Shown here: positions 10,763 to 20,449 of the stretch, piece after piece | Layout of the letters: each line of letters begins with the position of its first letter | Numbering within the stretch: position 1 is the first letter of the stretch | NCBI GenBank assembly: GCA_052388135.1 | Contig: JBQTIM010000046.1 | Location: 1-27,182, forward strand | DNA from: JBQTIM01 sp052388135 | GTDB lineage: Bacteria > Elusimicrobiota > Elusimicrobia > FEN-1173 | DNA: 27,182 bases | Direction: 5' to 3' | The notes under the pieces: model-generated | What the model was told of the DNA's origin: nothing | The model's database searches: none | The model's input: the letters and a program-made list of their open reading frames with translations, nothing else | Position numbers and translations under genes: made by a program

Positions 10763-11539
10763 ATGACCACCGTTCCCGAGCAGCGCAAAAAATTTCATGG
10801 CCGGGTGGCCCTCGTCACCGGAGGATCCCGAGGCATCGGCCGCGCCATCGCTTTGGCTTTGGCGGAGCGCGGCGCCCACGTGGTGTTCTCCTATTTCCGC
10901 CGGCGCGGCGACGCGCTGGAGACCGAAAAAGAGCTTTCCGCCAAAGGCATCGAAACGCTGTCCGTGCGCGGCAACATGGGGAACGCGGAGCACATCGGCA
11001 TCCTGTTCGACGAGATCAAAAAGAAGTTCCGGCACCTGGACTTCGTCGTCCACAACGCGGCCACGGGCGACCTGAAGCCGCTGATGGAGATCACGGAAGA
11101 GGAGTGGGACCGCACGCAGGACATCAACGTGAAAGCCCTCCTCCTCTTGGCCCAGCGCGCCGCGCCGCTCATGAAAGGCCGCCAAGGGCGCTTCCTCAGC
11201 ATCTCCAGCCACGGCTCGTTTCGCTGCCTGCCCAACTACGGGGCGCTGGGCGCGGCCAAAGCCGCGGCCGAATCCCTGACGCGCTACCTCGCGGCCGAGT
11301 TGGCGCCCCACGGCATCACGGCCAACACCATTCTGGCCGGCACCACCGACACCGTTTCCCTGCGCGGAATTCCCGGCCACGAGCGGCTCCTTCACGAAGC
11401 CAAGGACCGCACCCCGCTGGGCCGCATCGGCACGCCGGAAGACATCGCCAAAGTGGCGGCGTTCCTCTGCTCCGAGGACGCCCAGTGGATCGTGGGGCAA
11501 ACCATCATCGCCGACGGCGGTTTTTCCATCCTCGTCTGA
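10763..11539 (+). CDS. fabL: FabL-type enoyl-[acyl-carrier-protein] reductase
   Basis: A 258-residue short-chain dehydrogenase. The NAD(P)-binding Gly motif is TGGSRGIG (residues 19-26), HNAATG (98-102) corresponds to the structural NNAG motif, and the active-site Tyr159 and Lys166 are separated by six residues. The Y-x6-K spacing marks enoyl-ACP reductases (FabI/FabL) rather than the Y-x3-K of ordinary family members such as FabG. Sequence from DLKPLMEITEEEWDRTQDIN through QTIIADGGFSILV closely parallels B. subtilis FabL as I remember it. Such enzymes reduce the trans-2 double bond in the last step of each fatty-acid elongation cycle. The ATG at 10763 follows AAAGAAAGG and the promoter at 10703. 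It stands alone, converging on the Nudix gene 15 bases away. An oxidoreductase on another substrate is the alternative. Confidence 0.8.
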   Translation: MTTVPEQRKKFHGRVALVTGGSRGIGRAIALALAERGAHVVFSYFRRRGDALETEKELSAKGIETLSVRGNMGNAEHIGILFDEIKKKFRHLDFVVHNAATGDLKPLMEITEEEWDRTQDINVKALLLLAQRAAPLMKGRQGRFLSISSHGSFRCLPNYGALGAAKAAAESLTRYLAAELAPHGITANTILAGTTDTVSLRGIPGHERLLHEAKDRTPLGRIGTPEDIAKVAAFLCSEDAQWIVGQTIIADGGFSILV

Positions 11540-11546
11540 CGCCGGG

Positions 11547-11570
11547 CGCCGGAGTCAGCGCGCTCCGGCG
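11547..11570. terminator. Weak hairpin between convergent genes
   Basis: CGCCGGAG (11547-11554) pairs with CTCCGGCG (11563-11570) around an eight-base loop, spanning the end of the Nudix gene and the short gap to the reductase stop. No T-run follows on either strand, so termination here would need more than this hairpin. Confidence 0.35.
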
Positions 11571-12004
11571 TTGCGGTCTTCCCGCTTCAGCCCCGCCATG
11601 ATTTTTCTGTCCGAATCGTAGGACAGCAAAGCCTCCGCCTCCCGCTGGGGCGTCCAGCGGCATTCGAGAATTTCGTCGGGGTCGCAGGCGCCTTCCAAAC
11701 CCAAGGGGCGCATGAGGAACCAGTGCACGGTCTTGTGCACCAGCCGGCCTTCCCTCTGAAAAAAATACCGGACTTTTAAATAAGGCCGCTCCGTTTCGCA
11801 GCGCCAGCCGGTTTCCTCCATCACCTCGCGGAGGGCCGCCTGCTCGGGCGTCTCCCCTTCCTCCAGATGGCCTTTCGGAAAAGTCCAGACGATATCGCCT
11901 TTCAGGTTTTTCACTTTCACCAGCAGAAGCTCGCCGCCACGGCGCACGACGCCCCCGGCCGAAACTTCCTTTTGGGACCGCGGCCCGGGTTTTTCCGCTT
12001 TCAT
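11555..12004 (-). CDS. Nudix hydrolase
   Basis: A 149-residue Nudix protein with a complete catalytic box: GHLEEGETPEQAALREVMEETGW (residues 45-67) fits G-x5-E-x7-REUxEExGU. The fold starts at SAGGVVRRGGELLLVKV and the substrate face includes WTFPKGHLEEGE. The sequence style resembles the small bacterial diadenosine-polyphosphate or (d)NTP pyrophosphohydrolases, but substrate cannot be told from sequence. The ATG at 12004 overlaps the DUF502 stop by four bases (ATGA), so it is translationally coupled and is the last gene of the gatC-gatA operon. Confidence 0.9.
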   Translation of the reverse strand: MKAEKPGPRSQKEVSAGGVVRRGGELLLVKVKNLKGDIVWTFPKGHLEEGETPEQAALREVMEETGWRCETERPYLKVRYFFQREGRLVHKTVHWFLMRPLGLEGACDPDEILECRWTPQREAEALLSYDSDRKIMAGLKREDRNAGAR

Positions 12005-12603
12005 AGGCGGGGCGGGCTTCCCATGGCGATCCGGTCGGGGAAGCTGGCTCCGGCCGCCAGGACGATCTGCACGGCCTCCGGCACGGTGAGCGACGTGGAC
12101 CGAACCTTGGATTCCGAGACCAAAATGGTGTTGCCGATGTAAAGGTGGTTCGTCGGAACGTACACGGCGGCCACCCGTTCCGGGCCGGCCCCCGGCAGAT
12201 CCAGCGAGAGCTCCTTGGTGACGAACCCGAGGGACAGGGCGCCGGGGTGAGGGTATTCCACCAGCACGACGCGCCGGAAGGACGAGCGGCTGTCCGGCGA
12301 AAACGCCTCGGTGATGGCCTTGATGGTTTTGTAGACGGCCCGCACGCCGGGAATCCGGCCGATGAGGTCTTCCACGTATTCGTACAGATGCCGGCCCAAG
12401 ACGCTGGAAAGCAACATGCCCAGGAAGATGACCAGGCCGATGGTGATCAACAGGCCCAGGCCGGGAATGCGGAAACCGAAGAGCTTGTCCATGGTGTGGA
12501 CGATCCACACCACGGTGAAGAGCGTCACGCCGGCGGGCATGAGGACGAAGAGGCCCGTCAGGAAATACCGCTGGAGGTTCTTTAAAAAGTTTTTAGGCGC
12601 CAG
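12001..12603 (-). CDS. DUF502 family membrane protein, probable CTG start
   Basis: An inner-membrane protein of the DUF502 family, function unknown. The family's first helix, here YFLTGLFVLMPAGVTLFT, lies partly upstream of the first ATG (12540), so that ATG would truncate it. Reading upstream in frame, the only plausible initiator is CTG at 12603, with GGGAGG four bases before it, giving 200 residues. Helices are at about residues 14-36 and 48-68 (GLGLLITIGLVIFLGMLL), followed by the family region IPGVRAVYKTIKAITEAFSP and a C-terminal soluble beta domain with VYVPTNHLYIGNTILV. The CTG start overlaps the glycosyltransferase stop (12593) and the gene ends in an ATGA overlap with the Nudix gene. 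Family call strong; start codon inferred. Confidence 0.82.
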   Translation of the reverse strand: MAPKNFLKNLQRYFLTGLFVLMPAGVTLFTVVWIVHTMDKLFGFRIPGLGLLITIGLVIFLGMLLSSVLGRHLYEYVEDLIGRIPGVRAVYKTIKAITEAFSPDSRSSFRRVVLVEYPHPGALSLGFVTKELSLDLPGAGPERVAAVYVPTNHLYIGNTILVSESKVRSTSLTVPEAVQIVLAAGASFPDRIAMGSPPRL

Positions 12604-13342
12604 AAGGCCTCCCGGTGTCCCGCACCGCGTACCAGGTGCGGCAGCTTTCCCGCCGCCGGACGGTCCACGGCAGGAGAACGAACTTTAAATAGGTGAGCGC
12701 CTGGCGGGCGGAACCGAACTCCCGCATCTTGCGCAGGGACGTGACGATGTGAGCGTCGCGCAGGTTGGCGAAGGGGCGCCCCGTCTTGCGGGCCTCGCGC
12801 TTCAGCGCGAGGACGAACAGGCCGTCCTCGCCCACGTAAACCGATTCGGGAAACCCTCCCAGCCGTCCGTAGGTTTCCCGGTCGGTGAAAATCACGCCGA
12901 AGCTCATGCCGGCAACACGGGCCATCGCGTCGAAGAGGCCGTACATGGCCCGCGCAAGCCGGGGCCCCGGTTCCGGGCGTATGCGCACGCCGCCGCCCGC
13001 CGCGCCGGCGGACATGGCTTCGTCGATCCGCTGTAAAAGATTTTCCGAAACTAAGTTGTCCGCGTCGCAGGTGGCGATGATGTCCCCGCGGGCCTCGCGG
13101 GCGCCCCGGTTGCGGACGGCGGCGATGCAGCGCTTTTCCTCGCGCACCACCCGGGCGCCCCCGGCGATGGCCACGGCCGCGGTTCCGTCCGTCGAGGCGT
13201 TGTCCACGACGATGAATTCGACCTCCCGGCCGGAGGCTCGACAGCGCCGCGCCGCGGCGTGCAAAGAATCCAGCGTCGCCCCCAGATAATTCTCCTCATT
13301 GTAGGCCGGAATCACCACCGACAACCGGATTCCCGTCCCCAC
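12593..13342 (-). CDS. Family 2 glycosyltransferase
   Basis: A 249-residue GT-A fold glycosyltransferase. It opens with LSVVIPAYNEENYLGATLDS and contains FIVVDNASTDGT (nucleotide-sugar loop) and the metal-binding DxD as CDADN (Asp93, Asp95). An acceptor-side acidic pair lies in VGEDGLFVLALK (Glu172, Asp173). There is no clear transmembrane anchor apart from a short hydrophobic patch near 220-227 (KFVLLPWTV). It would transfer a sugar from a nucleotide donor in the cytoplasm, onto an unknown lipid or protein acceptor. The GTG at 13342 lies 5 bases after the gatA stop; a TTG slightly downstream is an alternative. The open frame continues upstream through gatA, but that part is out of frame with gatA and has no family sequence. 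Confidence 0.85.
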   Translation of the reverse strand: MGTGIRLSVVIPAYNEENYLGATLDSLHAAARRCRASGREVEFIVVDNASTDGTAAVAIAGGARVVREEKRCIAAVRNRGAREARGDIIATCDADNLVSENLLQRIDEAMSAGAAGGGVRIRPEPGPRLARAMYGLFDAMARVAGMSFGVIFTDRETYGRLGGFPESVYVGEDGLFVLALKREARKTGRPFANLRDAHIVTSLRKMREFGSARQALTYLKFVLLPWTVRRRESCRTWYAVRDTGRPSGA

Positions 13343-13347
13343 GGCCG

Positions 13348-14811
13348 TTACGCGGCCGCCGGCGGGACCTTCACCCAAGAAGACGCCCCCTCGTAGGCGG
13401 CCGCCGCGGCCAAAACGGACTCCTCGTCGAAAGGACGGCCCAGGATTTGCAGGCCGATGGGAAGCCCCTCCGTTGAAAAACCGCAGGGCATGGACAAGCC
13501 GGGCAAACCCGCCAAATTGCAGGAGATGGTAAAGATGTCGGACAAATACATCTGCAAAGGATCGCCGGACTTTTCTCCCAGGCGGAAGGCGGGCGTGGGC
13601 GCCGTGGGCGTCAAGATCAAATCCACCCGGCGGAACGCTTCGTCGAAATCCCGTTTGATGAGGGTGCGCACCTTCTGGGCCCTCAAATAGTAAGCGTCGT
13701 AATAACCGGAAGAGAGGGCGTAAGCCCCCAGCATGATGCGGCGTTTCACCTCGGGGCCGAAGCCTTCGTCGCGGGACAGTTCGTACTGTTGGAGAAGGTT
13801 TTCCGCCTTGGCCGAGCGGTGGCCGTAGCGGACGCCGTCGAAGCGGGCCAGGTTGGAGCTGGCTTCCGAGGGAGCCAGGACGTAATAGACCGCCACGGCC
13901 GCGTCCGTGTGGGGGAGGGAAATTTCCTCCACCTCGGCGCCGAGGGATTGGAAAACTTTCACCGCCTCGCGCACGGCGCGATCCACCTGGGGATCCATCC
14001 CATCTATGAAATATTCCTTGGGCAAGCCGACGCGGAGTCCCTTCACGCCCTTGCCGAGGGCCGCGGCGTAATCGGGCACCGCGCGGTCCACCGACGTGGA
14101 ATCCCGCGGATCCGGCCCGGCGATGGCCTGCAAAAGCGCTGCCGCGTCCGCGGCGTTCCAGGCGAAGGGCCCGATCTGGTCCAGGGAGGAGGCGAAGGCC
14201 ACGAGGCCGAACCGCGACACGCGGCCGTAGGTCGGCTTGAAACCCACCACGCCGCACAAGGCCGCCGGCTGGCGGATGGAGCCGCCGGTATCGGAACCCA
14301 GCGCCAAAGGCGCCAGCCGGGCCGCCACCGACGCGGCGCTGCCGCCGGAGGAGCCCCCGGGGATGCGGTCCAGGTCCCAGGGGTTGCGCGTGGGAAAGAA
14401 AGCGGAGTTTTCCGTGGAAGATCCCATGGCGAACTCGTCCAGGTTCGTTTTGCCGATGAACACGGCCCCGGCGGCGCGCAGTTTCTCGATGACCGTGGCG
14501 TCGTAAACCGCCGTGTAATTTTCCAGCATGCGGGAGGAGCAGGTGGTTTTGGCGCCGCGCACGCAGAGGTTGTCCTTGACGGCCACCGGCACTCCGGCGA
14601 GAAGACCCGGGTCTTCCCCCCGTCCCACCTTCTCATCCACGGCCCGCGCCTGCTCCAAGGCCTCCTTCTCCATCACGGCGATGAAACTTTTAAACTTTGG
14701 GTCCAAGGCCCGGACGCGGTCGAGAAAAGCCCGGGCGACCGCCTCGGCGGAGACTTCGCGGGCCTTGACCCGGCGGGCAATCTCGACGGCGGAAAGTTGG
14801 TGCAGGCTCAT
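13348..14811 (-). CDS. gatA: Asp-tRNA(Asn)/Glu-tRNA(Gln) amidotransferase subunit A
   Basis: A 487-residue amidase-signature enzyme, the glutaminase subunit that releases ammonia for GatB. The Ser-cisSer-Lys triad is intact and at the usual positions: Lys79 in VAVKDNLC, Ser154 in PGGSSGGSAAS and Ser178 in SDTGGSIRQPA. Other landmarks are GKTNLDEFAMGSSTENSAF and the C-terminal NLAGLPGLSMPCGF. The ATG at 14811 gives the family N-terminus MSLHQLSAVEIA; an upstream TTG at 14823 would add four residues and lies in a repeat. gatC is 122 bases upstream on the same strand, across the inverted repeat. Confidence 0.97.
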   Translation of the reverse strand: MSLHQLSAVEIARRVKAREVSAEAVARAFLDRVRALDPKFKSFIAVMEKEALEQARAVDEKVGRGEDPGLLAGVPVAVKDNLCVRGAKTTCSSRMLENYTAVYDATVIEKLRAAGAVFIGKTNLDEFAMGSSTENSAFFPTRNPWDLDRIPGGSSGGSAASVAARLAPLALGSDTGGSIRQPAALCGVVGFKPTYGRVSRFGLVAFASSLDQIGPFAWNAADAAALLQAIAGPDPRDSTSVDRAVPDYAAALGKGVKGLRVGLPKEYFIDGMDPQVDRAVREAVKVFQSLGAEVEEISLPHTDAAVAVYYVLAPSEASSNLARFDGVRYGHRSAKAENLLQQYELSRDEGFGPEVKRRIMLGAYALSSGYYDAYYLRAQKVRTLIKRDFDEAFRRVDLILTPTAPTPAFRLGEKSGDPLQMYLSDIFTISCNLAGLPGLSMPCGFSTEGLPIGLQILGRPFDEESVLAAAAAYEGASSWVKVPPAAA

Positions 14812-14834
14812 GGGAAAGTTCAAAGTTCAAAACT

Positions 14835-14915
14835 CAAAGTTCAAATCAAGATACAAACGGCAAACCCAACCCTTTGGCATCGGCGTTTTGGATTTGGTCT
14901 TTGATTTGAACTTTG
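14835..14915. repeat. Inverted repeat between gatC and gatA
   Basis: CAAAGTTCAAATCAA (14835-14849) is a perfect reverse complement of 14901-14915, and the match extends imperfectly to about 23 bases per arm. A further AAAGTTCAAAGTTC direct repeat lies between 14816 and 14829. The AT-rich arms contrast with the GC-rich genes on both sides. The gap is transcribed if gatC and gatA share an mRNA, which would then carry a long hairpin just before the gatA start. Confidence 0.75.
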
Positions 14916-14933
14916 AGCTTTGGCCTTTGGATT

Positions 14934-15221
14934 TCATTCAATGATTTTCTTGACCTTGAAGTATACGTCTTCCCGGTCCGGCGCGTTGGACAAAATGGAT
15001 TCGGGGTCCGGCCATCGCCGGGCCTCGTCCTCGCGCCAGGCGTTGGACATGGGAACCACGTGAGATGTGGGGGCTACGTCCTTGACGTCGTAGGCCTGAA
15101 GGGCCTTCACGTAATCCAGGATGCGCCCCAGCTGCTCCCGGTAATTGCGACGCTCTTCCTCCGTCAGGGCCAGGCGCGCCAGACGCGCCACATGGTCAAC
15201 ATCTTTGTCGGTGAGGGACAT
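14934..15221 (-). CDS. gatC: Asp-tRNA(Asn)/Glu-tRNA(Gln) amidotransferase subunit C
   Basis: A 95-residue GatC, the small subunit that wraps around and stabilises GatA. The family signature is clear: the N-terminal DVDHVARLARLALTEEE, the helix REQLGRILDYVKALQAYDV, and the C-terminal extended segment with VVPMSNAWREDE, then ILSNAPDREDVYFKVKKIIE. The ATG at 15221 matches the normal GatC N-terminus. There is no Shine-Dalgarno in front, and the promoter at 15231 lies almost on the start, so the transcript may be leaderless. First gene of the gatC-gatA-GT2-DUF502-Nudix run. Confidence 0.95.
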   Translation of the reverse strand: MSLTDKDVDHVARLARLALTEEERRNYREQLGRILDYVKALQAYDVKDVAPTSHVVPMSNAWREDEARRWPDPESILSNAPDREDVYFKVKKIIE

Positions 15222-15230
15222 AGGAAAATA

Positions 15231-15259
15231 ATAATACACGATTCCGAAGGCGTTCTCTA
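15231..15259 (-). promoter_or_regulatory. Promoter of the gatC operon
   Basis: On the minus strand TAGAGA (15259-15254) and TATTAT (15236-15231) are separated by 17 bases. The expected transcription start is about 15224, three bases before the gatC ATG, implying a leaderless or nearly leaderless mRNA. Confidence 0.45.
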
Positions 15260-15276
15260 GGCGATCCGCTAAATGC

Positions 15277-15304
15277 AAGGGGCCGCCCCGAAAGGCGGCC
15301 CCTT
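15277..15304 (-). terminator. Hairpin after the lone secreted-protein gene
   Basis: AAGGGGCCGCC (15277-15287) pairs perfectly with GGCGGCCCCTT (15294-15304) around CCGAAA. It lies 28 bases downstream of the stop of the minus-strand gene at 15333 and just upstream of the gatC promoter, so it insulates the two. The trailing T-run is weak. Confidence 0.65.
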
Positions 15305-15332
15305 TACCTAATCAGCTATGGACAGCTATCGG

Positions 15333-15773
15333 CTAGTTGATGGAAATAATCTTCAACCGCACGGGCTTGCTGGCAGTGGAAGTTCCCGCGGTGCTGACGG
15401 AGCAAGACCCCAATGGCCCCACTTCCTCGACGCGAACGGTATAATTCACTCCGGAAGATGCCAGCCCGGAATTGGTGCTGATGTAAAGATAAGACCAATT
15501 CACACGGTAGGCCAACGCGGGACCGATGCACGTGTGCTCCCTTAAGAAAGGGTCCCGCAATGTAAACGTGTCGCCTACGTTCAAGGAAGGGTTTTGACTC
15601 AATACGCCATCTATGACGCTGCCCACAGCGGGACCTCCACCAACCCCGCCCGAAACGCCGTCAGCGCGCGAAGCCGACGCGAACATAGCGAGGGGGCCGG
15701 CCAACGCCAACAACAAGAAGGCGGTCCAACTTGTCTTTACAAGCGGTCTCTTCACGATCCCTGGGCTCTTCAT
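15333..15773 (-). CDS. Secreted protein of unknown function
   Basis: A 146-residue protein with ATG at 15773, preceded by AAGGAG at good spacing. Residues 1-37 form a signal peptide (TAFLLLALAGPLAMFASA), so it is exported. The mature part starts with a Gly-rich stretch (GVSGGVGGGPAVG) and continues in a beta-rich Ser/Thr-rich style (LNVGDTFTLRD, YRVNWSYLYIST, GVNYTVRVEEVG). It carries two cysteines (in HTCIGP and GSCSVS) that could form one disulfide, and ends in RLKIISIN. I recognise no family; an immunoglobulin-like or fibre-subunit-like fold is a guess. It is a single-gene unit: a terminator follows it and 141 AT-richer bases separate it from the helicase operon. Confidence 0.75.
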   Translation of the reverse strand: MKSPGIVKRPLVKTSWTAFLLLALAGPLAMFASASRADGVSGGVGGGPAVGSVIDGVLSQNPSLNVGDTFTLRDPFLREHTCIGPALAYRVNWSYLYISTNSGLASSGVNYTVRVEEVGPLGSCSVSTAGTSTASKPVRLKIISIN

Positions 15774-15914
15774 TTTGAATTCTCCTTTTCCATGGACTGT
15801 GTTGTAGGAAGCGTTATTCCACGGCTCACATTTACCGACATAGATAGTATGACGACTCGTTCTTAGGGCTGCATTAAGTAGAAGTAAATAAGTTGTAAAA
15901 ATTCGGTCGGCGCG

Positions 15915-18188
<2,274 letters not shown>

Positions 18189-18200
18189 GGGGCGATTTTA

Positions 18201-19364
18201 TCAAATCCCGGCTGAGGCGCGGCGGCGCAGGAGAACCACCGTTTCCACGTGGGGCGTGTGAGGGAACAGATCCACCGGCGCCACGGATTCCAGGCGGTAG
18301 GCGTCGTTGAGGATGGGCAGGTCGGCGGCCAGGGCTTTGGGATTGCAGGACACGTAGACGAATCGGTCCACCGGATGCTCCATGAGGAGCCGCCGCACGG
18401 CGGGCGCCAGGCCGGGGCGGGGCGGGTCGAGAACGGCGGCGGTGCCGGGCCGGCGCCAAAGGTCCAGGAGCTCCGGCCGGCCCGCGAAGGCGGCGGCGTC
18501 CATGGCCAGGAATTCGGCGCGGTCCGCGCCTTGGACGCGGGCGTTGTGGCGGGCGTCCTCCACGGAAGGAGCGTGCAGTTCCACGCCCAGAACGCGCTCC
18601 GCCGCGCCGGCGCAAAACAGGCCGATGGCGCCGGAGCCGCAGTAAAAATCCACCAGGAGTCCGGCGGCCGGACCGAGGAACTCCCGCACGACGCCGTAAA
18701 GAACCTCCGCCCCCCGGGTGTTGGTCTGAAAGAACGCGGCGGGCGAAATGCGGAAGGGCAGGCCGCCCAGGGTCTCCTCGATGAAACCGGCGCCGCGAAG
18801 GTTTTCACGGGCCGCGCCGCAGGCCACGTCGGACGCTTCCGCGTTCACGCTCCAGACCGCGGCGTCCACGCGGGCGCCGCTTTCATCCAGGGCCCGCAGG
18901 AAGGAATCCCGGGGCAAGTCGCCGGGGGCGGTCACCAGGTGAACCAGCCGCCGGCCCGTGTTTTTCCCCTCGCGGATCACGAGATAGCGCAGGAAGCCGC
19001 GGCGGGACTTCAGGCCGTAGGCGGGCAGGCCCTCGGCCGACGCCCAGCGCCGGACGGCCTCCAGCAGAAGAGGCGTCTCGGGCGACATCAGAAGGCATTC
19101 CCGCAAGTCCACCACCCCGTCGAAACGGCCCTTTTGCCGCAGGCCAAGAATCGGGCCTTTTTCGGACGGAGAAAAAACGAATTCCATTTTGTTCCGGTAG
19201 AAGAAAACGTCCGGGGAGGGGCGGATGGGATGGAATTTTTCCGGCGCGAAGGGGGCGGCGACGCGGCGGACCCAGTCTTCCTTGGCCGCGAGCTGGGCGA
19301 GGTAGGGACGGTCCTGGCTTTCGCATCCGCCGCAATCGCCGAAGTGACGGCAAATTTTTTCCAC
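18201..19364 (-). CDS. rlmD: RNA uracil-C5 methyltransferase, RlmD/TrmA family, iron-sulfur type
   Basis: A 387-residue S-adenosylmethionine-dependent enzyme that methylates C5 of a uridine, probably in 23S rRNA. Iron-sulfur ligands are visible as C5, C11 and C14 (CRHFGDCGGC) with C90 in DLREC as the likely fourth. The SAM site is VDFYCGSGAIGL (238-249), the DPPR loop follows at 313-316, nucleophile Cys340 is in YVSCNP, and Glu374 in HVETVVLL is the probable base. The start is GTG at 19364, 8 bases after the HEAT-gene stop. Reading further upstream runs out of frame through the HEAT gene. The N-terminal TRAM RNA-binding domain found in E. coli RlmD is absent, so target selection may differ; RlmC or TrmA activity is possible. 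Confidence 0.88.
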   Translation of the reverse strand: MEKICRHFGDCGGCESQDRPYLAQLAAKEDWVRRVAAPFAPEKFHPIRPSPDVFFYRNKMEFVFSPSEKGPILGLRQKGRFDGVVDLRECLLMSPETPLLLEAVRRWASAEGLPAYGLKSRRGFLRYLVIREGKNTGRRLVHLVTAPGDLPRDSFLRALDESGARVDAAVWSVNAEASDVACGAARENLRGAGFIEETLGGLPFRISPAAFFQTNTRGAEVLYGVVREFLGPAAGLLVDFYCGSGAIGLFCAGAAERVLGVELHAPSVEDARHNARVQGADRAEFLAMDAAAFAGRPELLDLWRRPGTAAVLDPPRPGLAPAVRRLLMEHPVDRFVYVSCNPKALAADLPILNDAYRLESVAPVDLFPHTPHVETVVLLRRRASAGI

Positions 19365-19372
19365 GGGGTCCG

Positions 19373-20449
19373 CTATCGGCCGCCGCGGCGATAGGCGCGG
19401 AGCGCTTCCAAGGCCGGCGTTGTTTGAATTTTGGCCAGGGCCTCGGCCGCCTCCTCGCGCACATCGCCGTCGGGATCGCGCAGGGCCGCGGCCAGGGCCG
19501 GCACCGCGCCGGCGGCCGTTTTTCCCATGACGCCCAAGGCCTCCGCCGCGGCGCGCCGGACGCCCGGATGGACGTCTTGAAGAAAAGGCTGCAACAGCCC
19601 GGCGGTCTCCGGCCGGGCCACGCCCACCCGGCCCGCCGCCATGGCCGCCTTGCGCCTGATGTAAAGCCGGGGATCCCGGAAAGCCGCGGCCAATACGGGC
19701 ACGAGTTCCGCCGGCGGAGCATCCACCTCTCCCAGAGAGGCCACAGCCTGGTCCCGCACGGCCGGGTCCGCATGGTTCAAGTAACGGGCCAGGACGTCCA
19801 TTCCTCCCGCGCCCACCTTTCCCAAAGACGCGAAAGCCAGGCCGCGGGCTTCCAGGTCGCCGGCCTCCCATTGGGCGGCCAGAGCTTCGGCGGCGCGGCG
19901 CTGAGAGGACCGGCTCAACCGGCCGAAAGTCTCGGCCGCTCTGCGTCGGAGGAGCCAGTCGCCGCCCCGCAAGGCATCCAAGAGCGGCGGGACGGAGGCC
20001 TCCTCAAGCCGGGCAAGAGTTTCCCCGGCGGCGCGTTCCACGCAAGGGTCCGCGTCCTTCAAGGCCCGCACCAAATCCTCGGCCGCGGGAGCGGCCGCCG
20101 TCCCCGCCAGGCCCAGCGTTTGCGCCGCGCGGCACCGGAATTTGGGCCGCGAATCCCGCAGGGCCGACCTCAGGGGATCCACCGCCGCCTCGCCCAAACC
20201 CGCCAAGGCCTCGGCGGTCTCCTCGCGCACGGTCTGGTCTTTATCGTTCAAGGCTTCCACCAGGGCCGACGCCGCCGGCGCGGCGCGCGGGCCCATCTCC
20301 CTCAACTTCCGAACGGCGTTGCGGCGGACAGCCGGCTTGGGGCTCTGCAGGGATTTAACGAGGGAGGGCAAGCGGTTCCGGCCGGCGGCGCAGCCGATGA
20401 AACCCTGGGCGGAAAACACGAGGGCCGCCGCCAGATAAAAATGTCTCAA
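19373..20449 (-). CDS. HEAT-repeat protein, probable lipoprotein
   Basis: A 358-residue protein starting at TTG 20449, overlapping the TPR-gene stop as TTGA. The leader HFYLAAALVFSAQGFIGC ends in a lipobox-like FIGC, so it is probably lipidated at Cys20. The rest is almost entirely HEAT_2-type helical repeats of about 31-37 residues, for example AVRRNAVRKLREMGPRAAPA, VREETAEALAGLGEAAVDPL, VRDQAVASLGEVD, VRRAAAEALGVMGKTAAGAV and VREEAAEALAKI. Such solenoids bind protein partners. Its neighbour is a secreted TPR protein, so the two may act together as periplasmic or envelope scaffolds. No enzymatic domain is present. Confidence 0.85.
   Translation of the reverse strand: MRHFYLAAALVFSAQGFIGCAAGRNRLPSLVKSLQSPKPAVRRNAVRKLREMGPRAAPAASALVEALNDKDQTVREETAEALAGLGEAAVDPLRSALRDSRPKFRCRAAQTLGLAGTAAAPAAEDLVRALKDADPCVERAAGETLARLEEASVPPLLDALRGGDWLLRRRAAETFGRLSRSSQRRAAEALAAQWEAGDLEARGLAFASLGKVGAGGMDVLARYLNHADPAVRDQAVASLGEVDAPPAELVPVLAAAFRDPRLYIRRKAAMAAGRVGVARPETAGLLQPFLQDVHPGVRRAAAEALGVMGKTAAGAVPALAAALRDPDGDVREEAAEALAKIQTTPALEALRAYRRGGR

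Noticed and set aside
10438..10788. Minus-strand frames of 116 and 62 codons upstream of gatB
   Set aside because: They translate the palindromes and run against the reductase promoter; no ribosome site and no family. Kept open only as a possible relic.
12005..12508. Upstream extension of the Nudix frame across the DUF502 gene
   Set aside because: Out-of-frame reading of DUF502, Arg/Gly/His/Pro-rich. The ATG at 12004 overlaps the DUF502 stop as ATGA.
13343..14257. Upstream extension of the glycosyltransferase frame, suggesting a 554-residue fusion
   Set aside because: It lies within gatA in another frame and shows no family sequence; the GT-A fold starts right after the GTG at 13342.
14816..14915. 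CRISPR-like array suggested by repeated AAAGTTCAAA units
   Set aside because: The units are short, partly overlapping and inverted, with no regular spacers. There is no CRISPR array or cas gene in the window.
19365..19871. Upstream extension of the methyltransferase frame into the HEAT gene
   Set aside because: Gly/Arg/Pro-rich out-of-frame sequence. The iron-sulfur motif starts just after the GTG at 19364.
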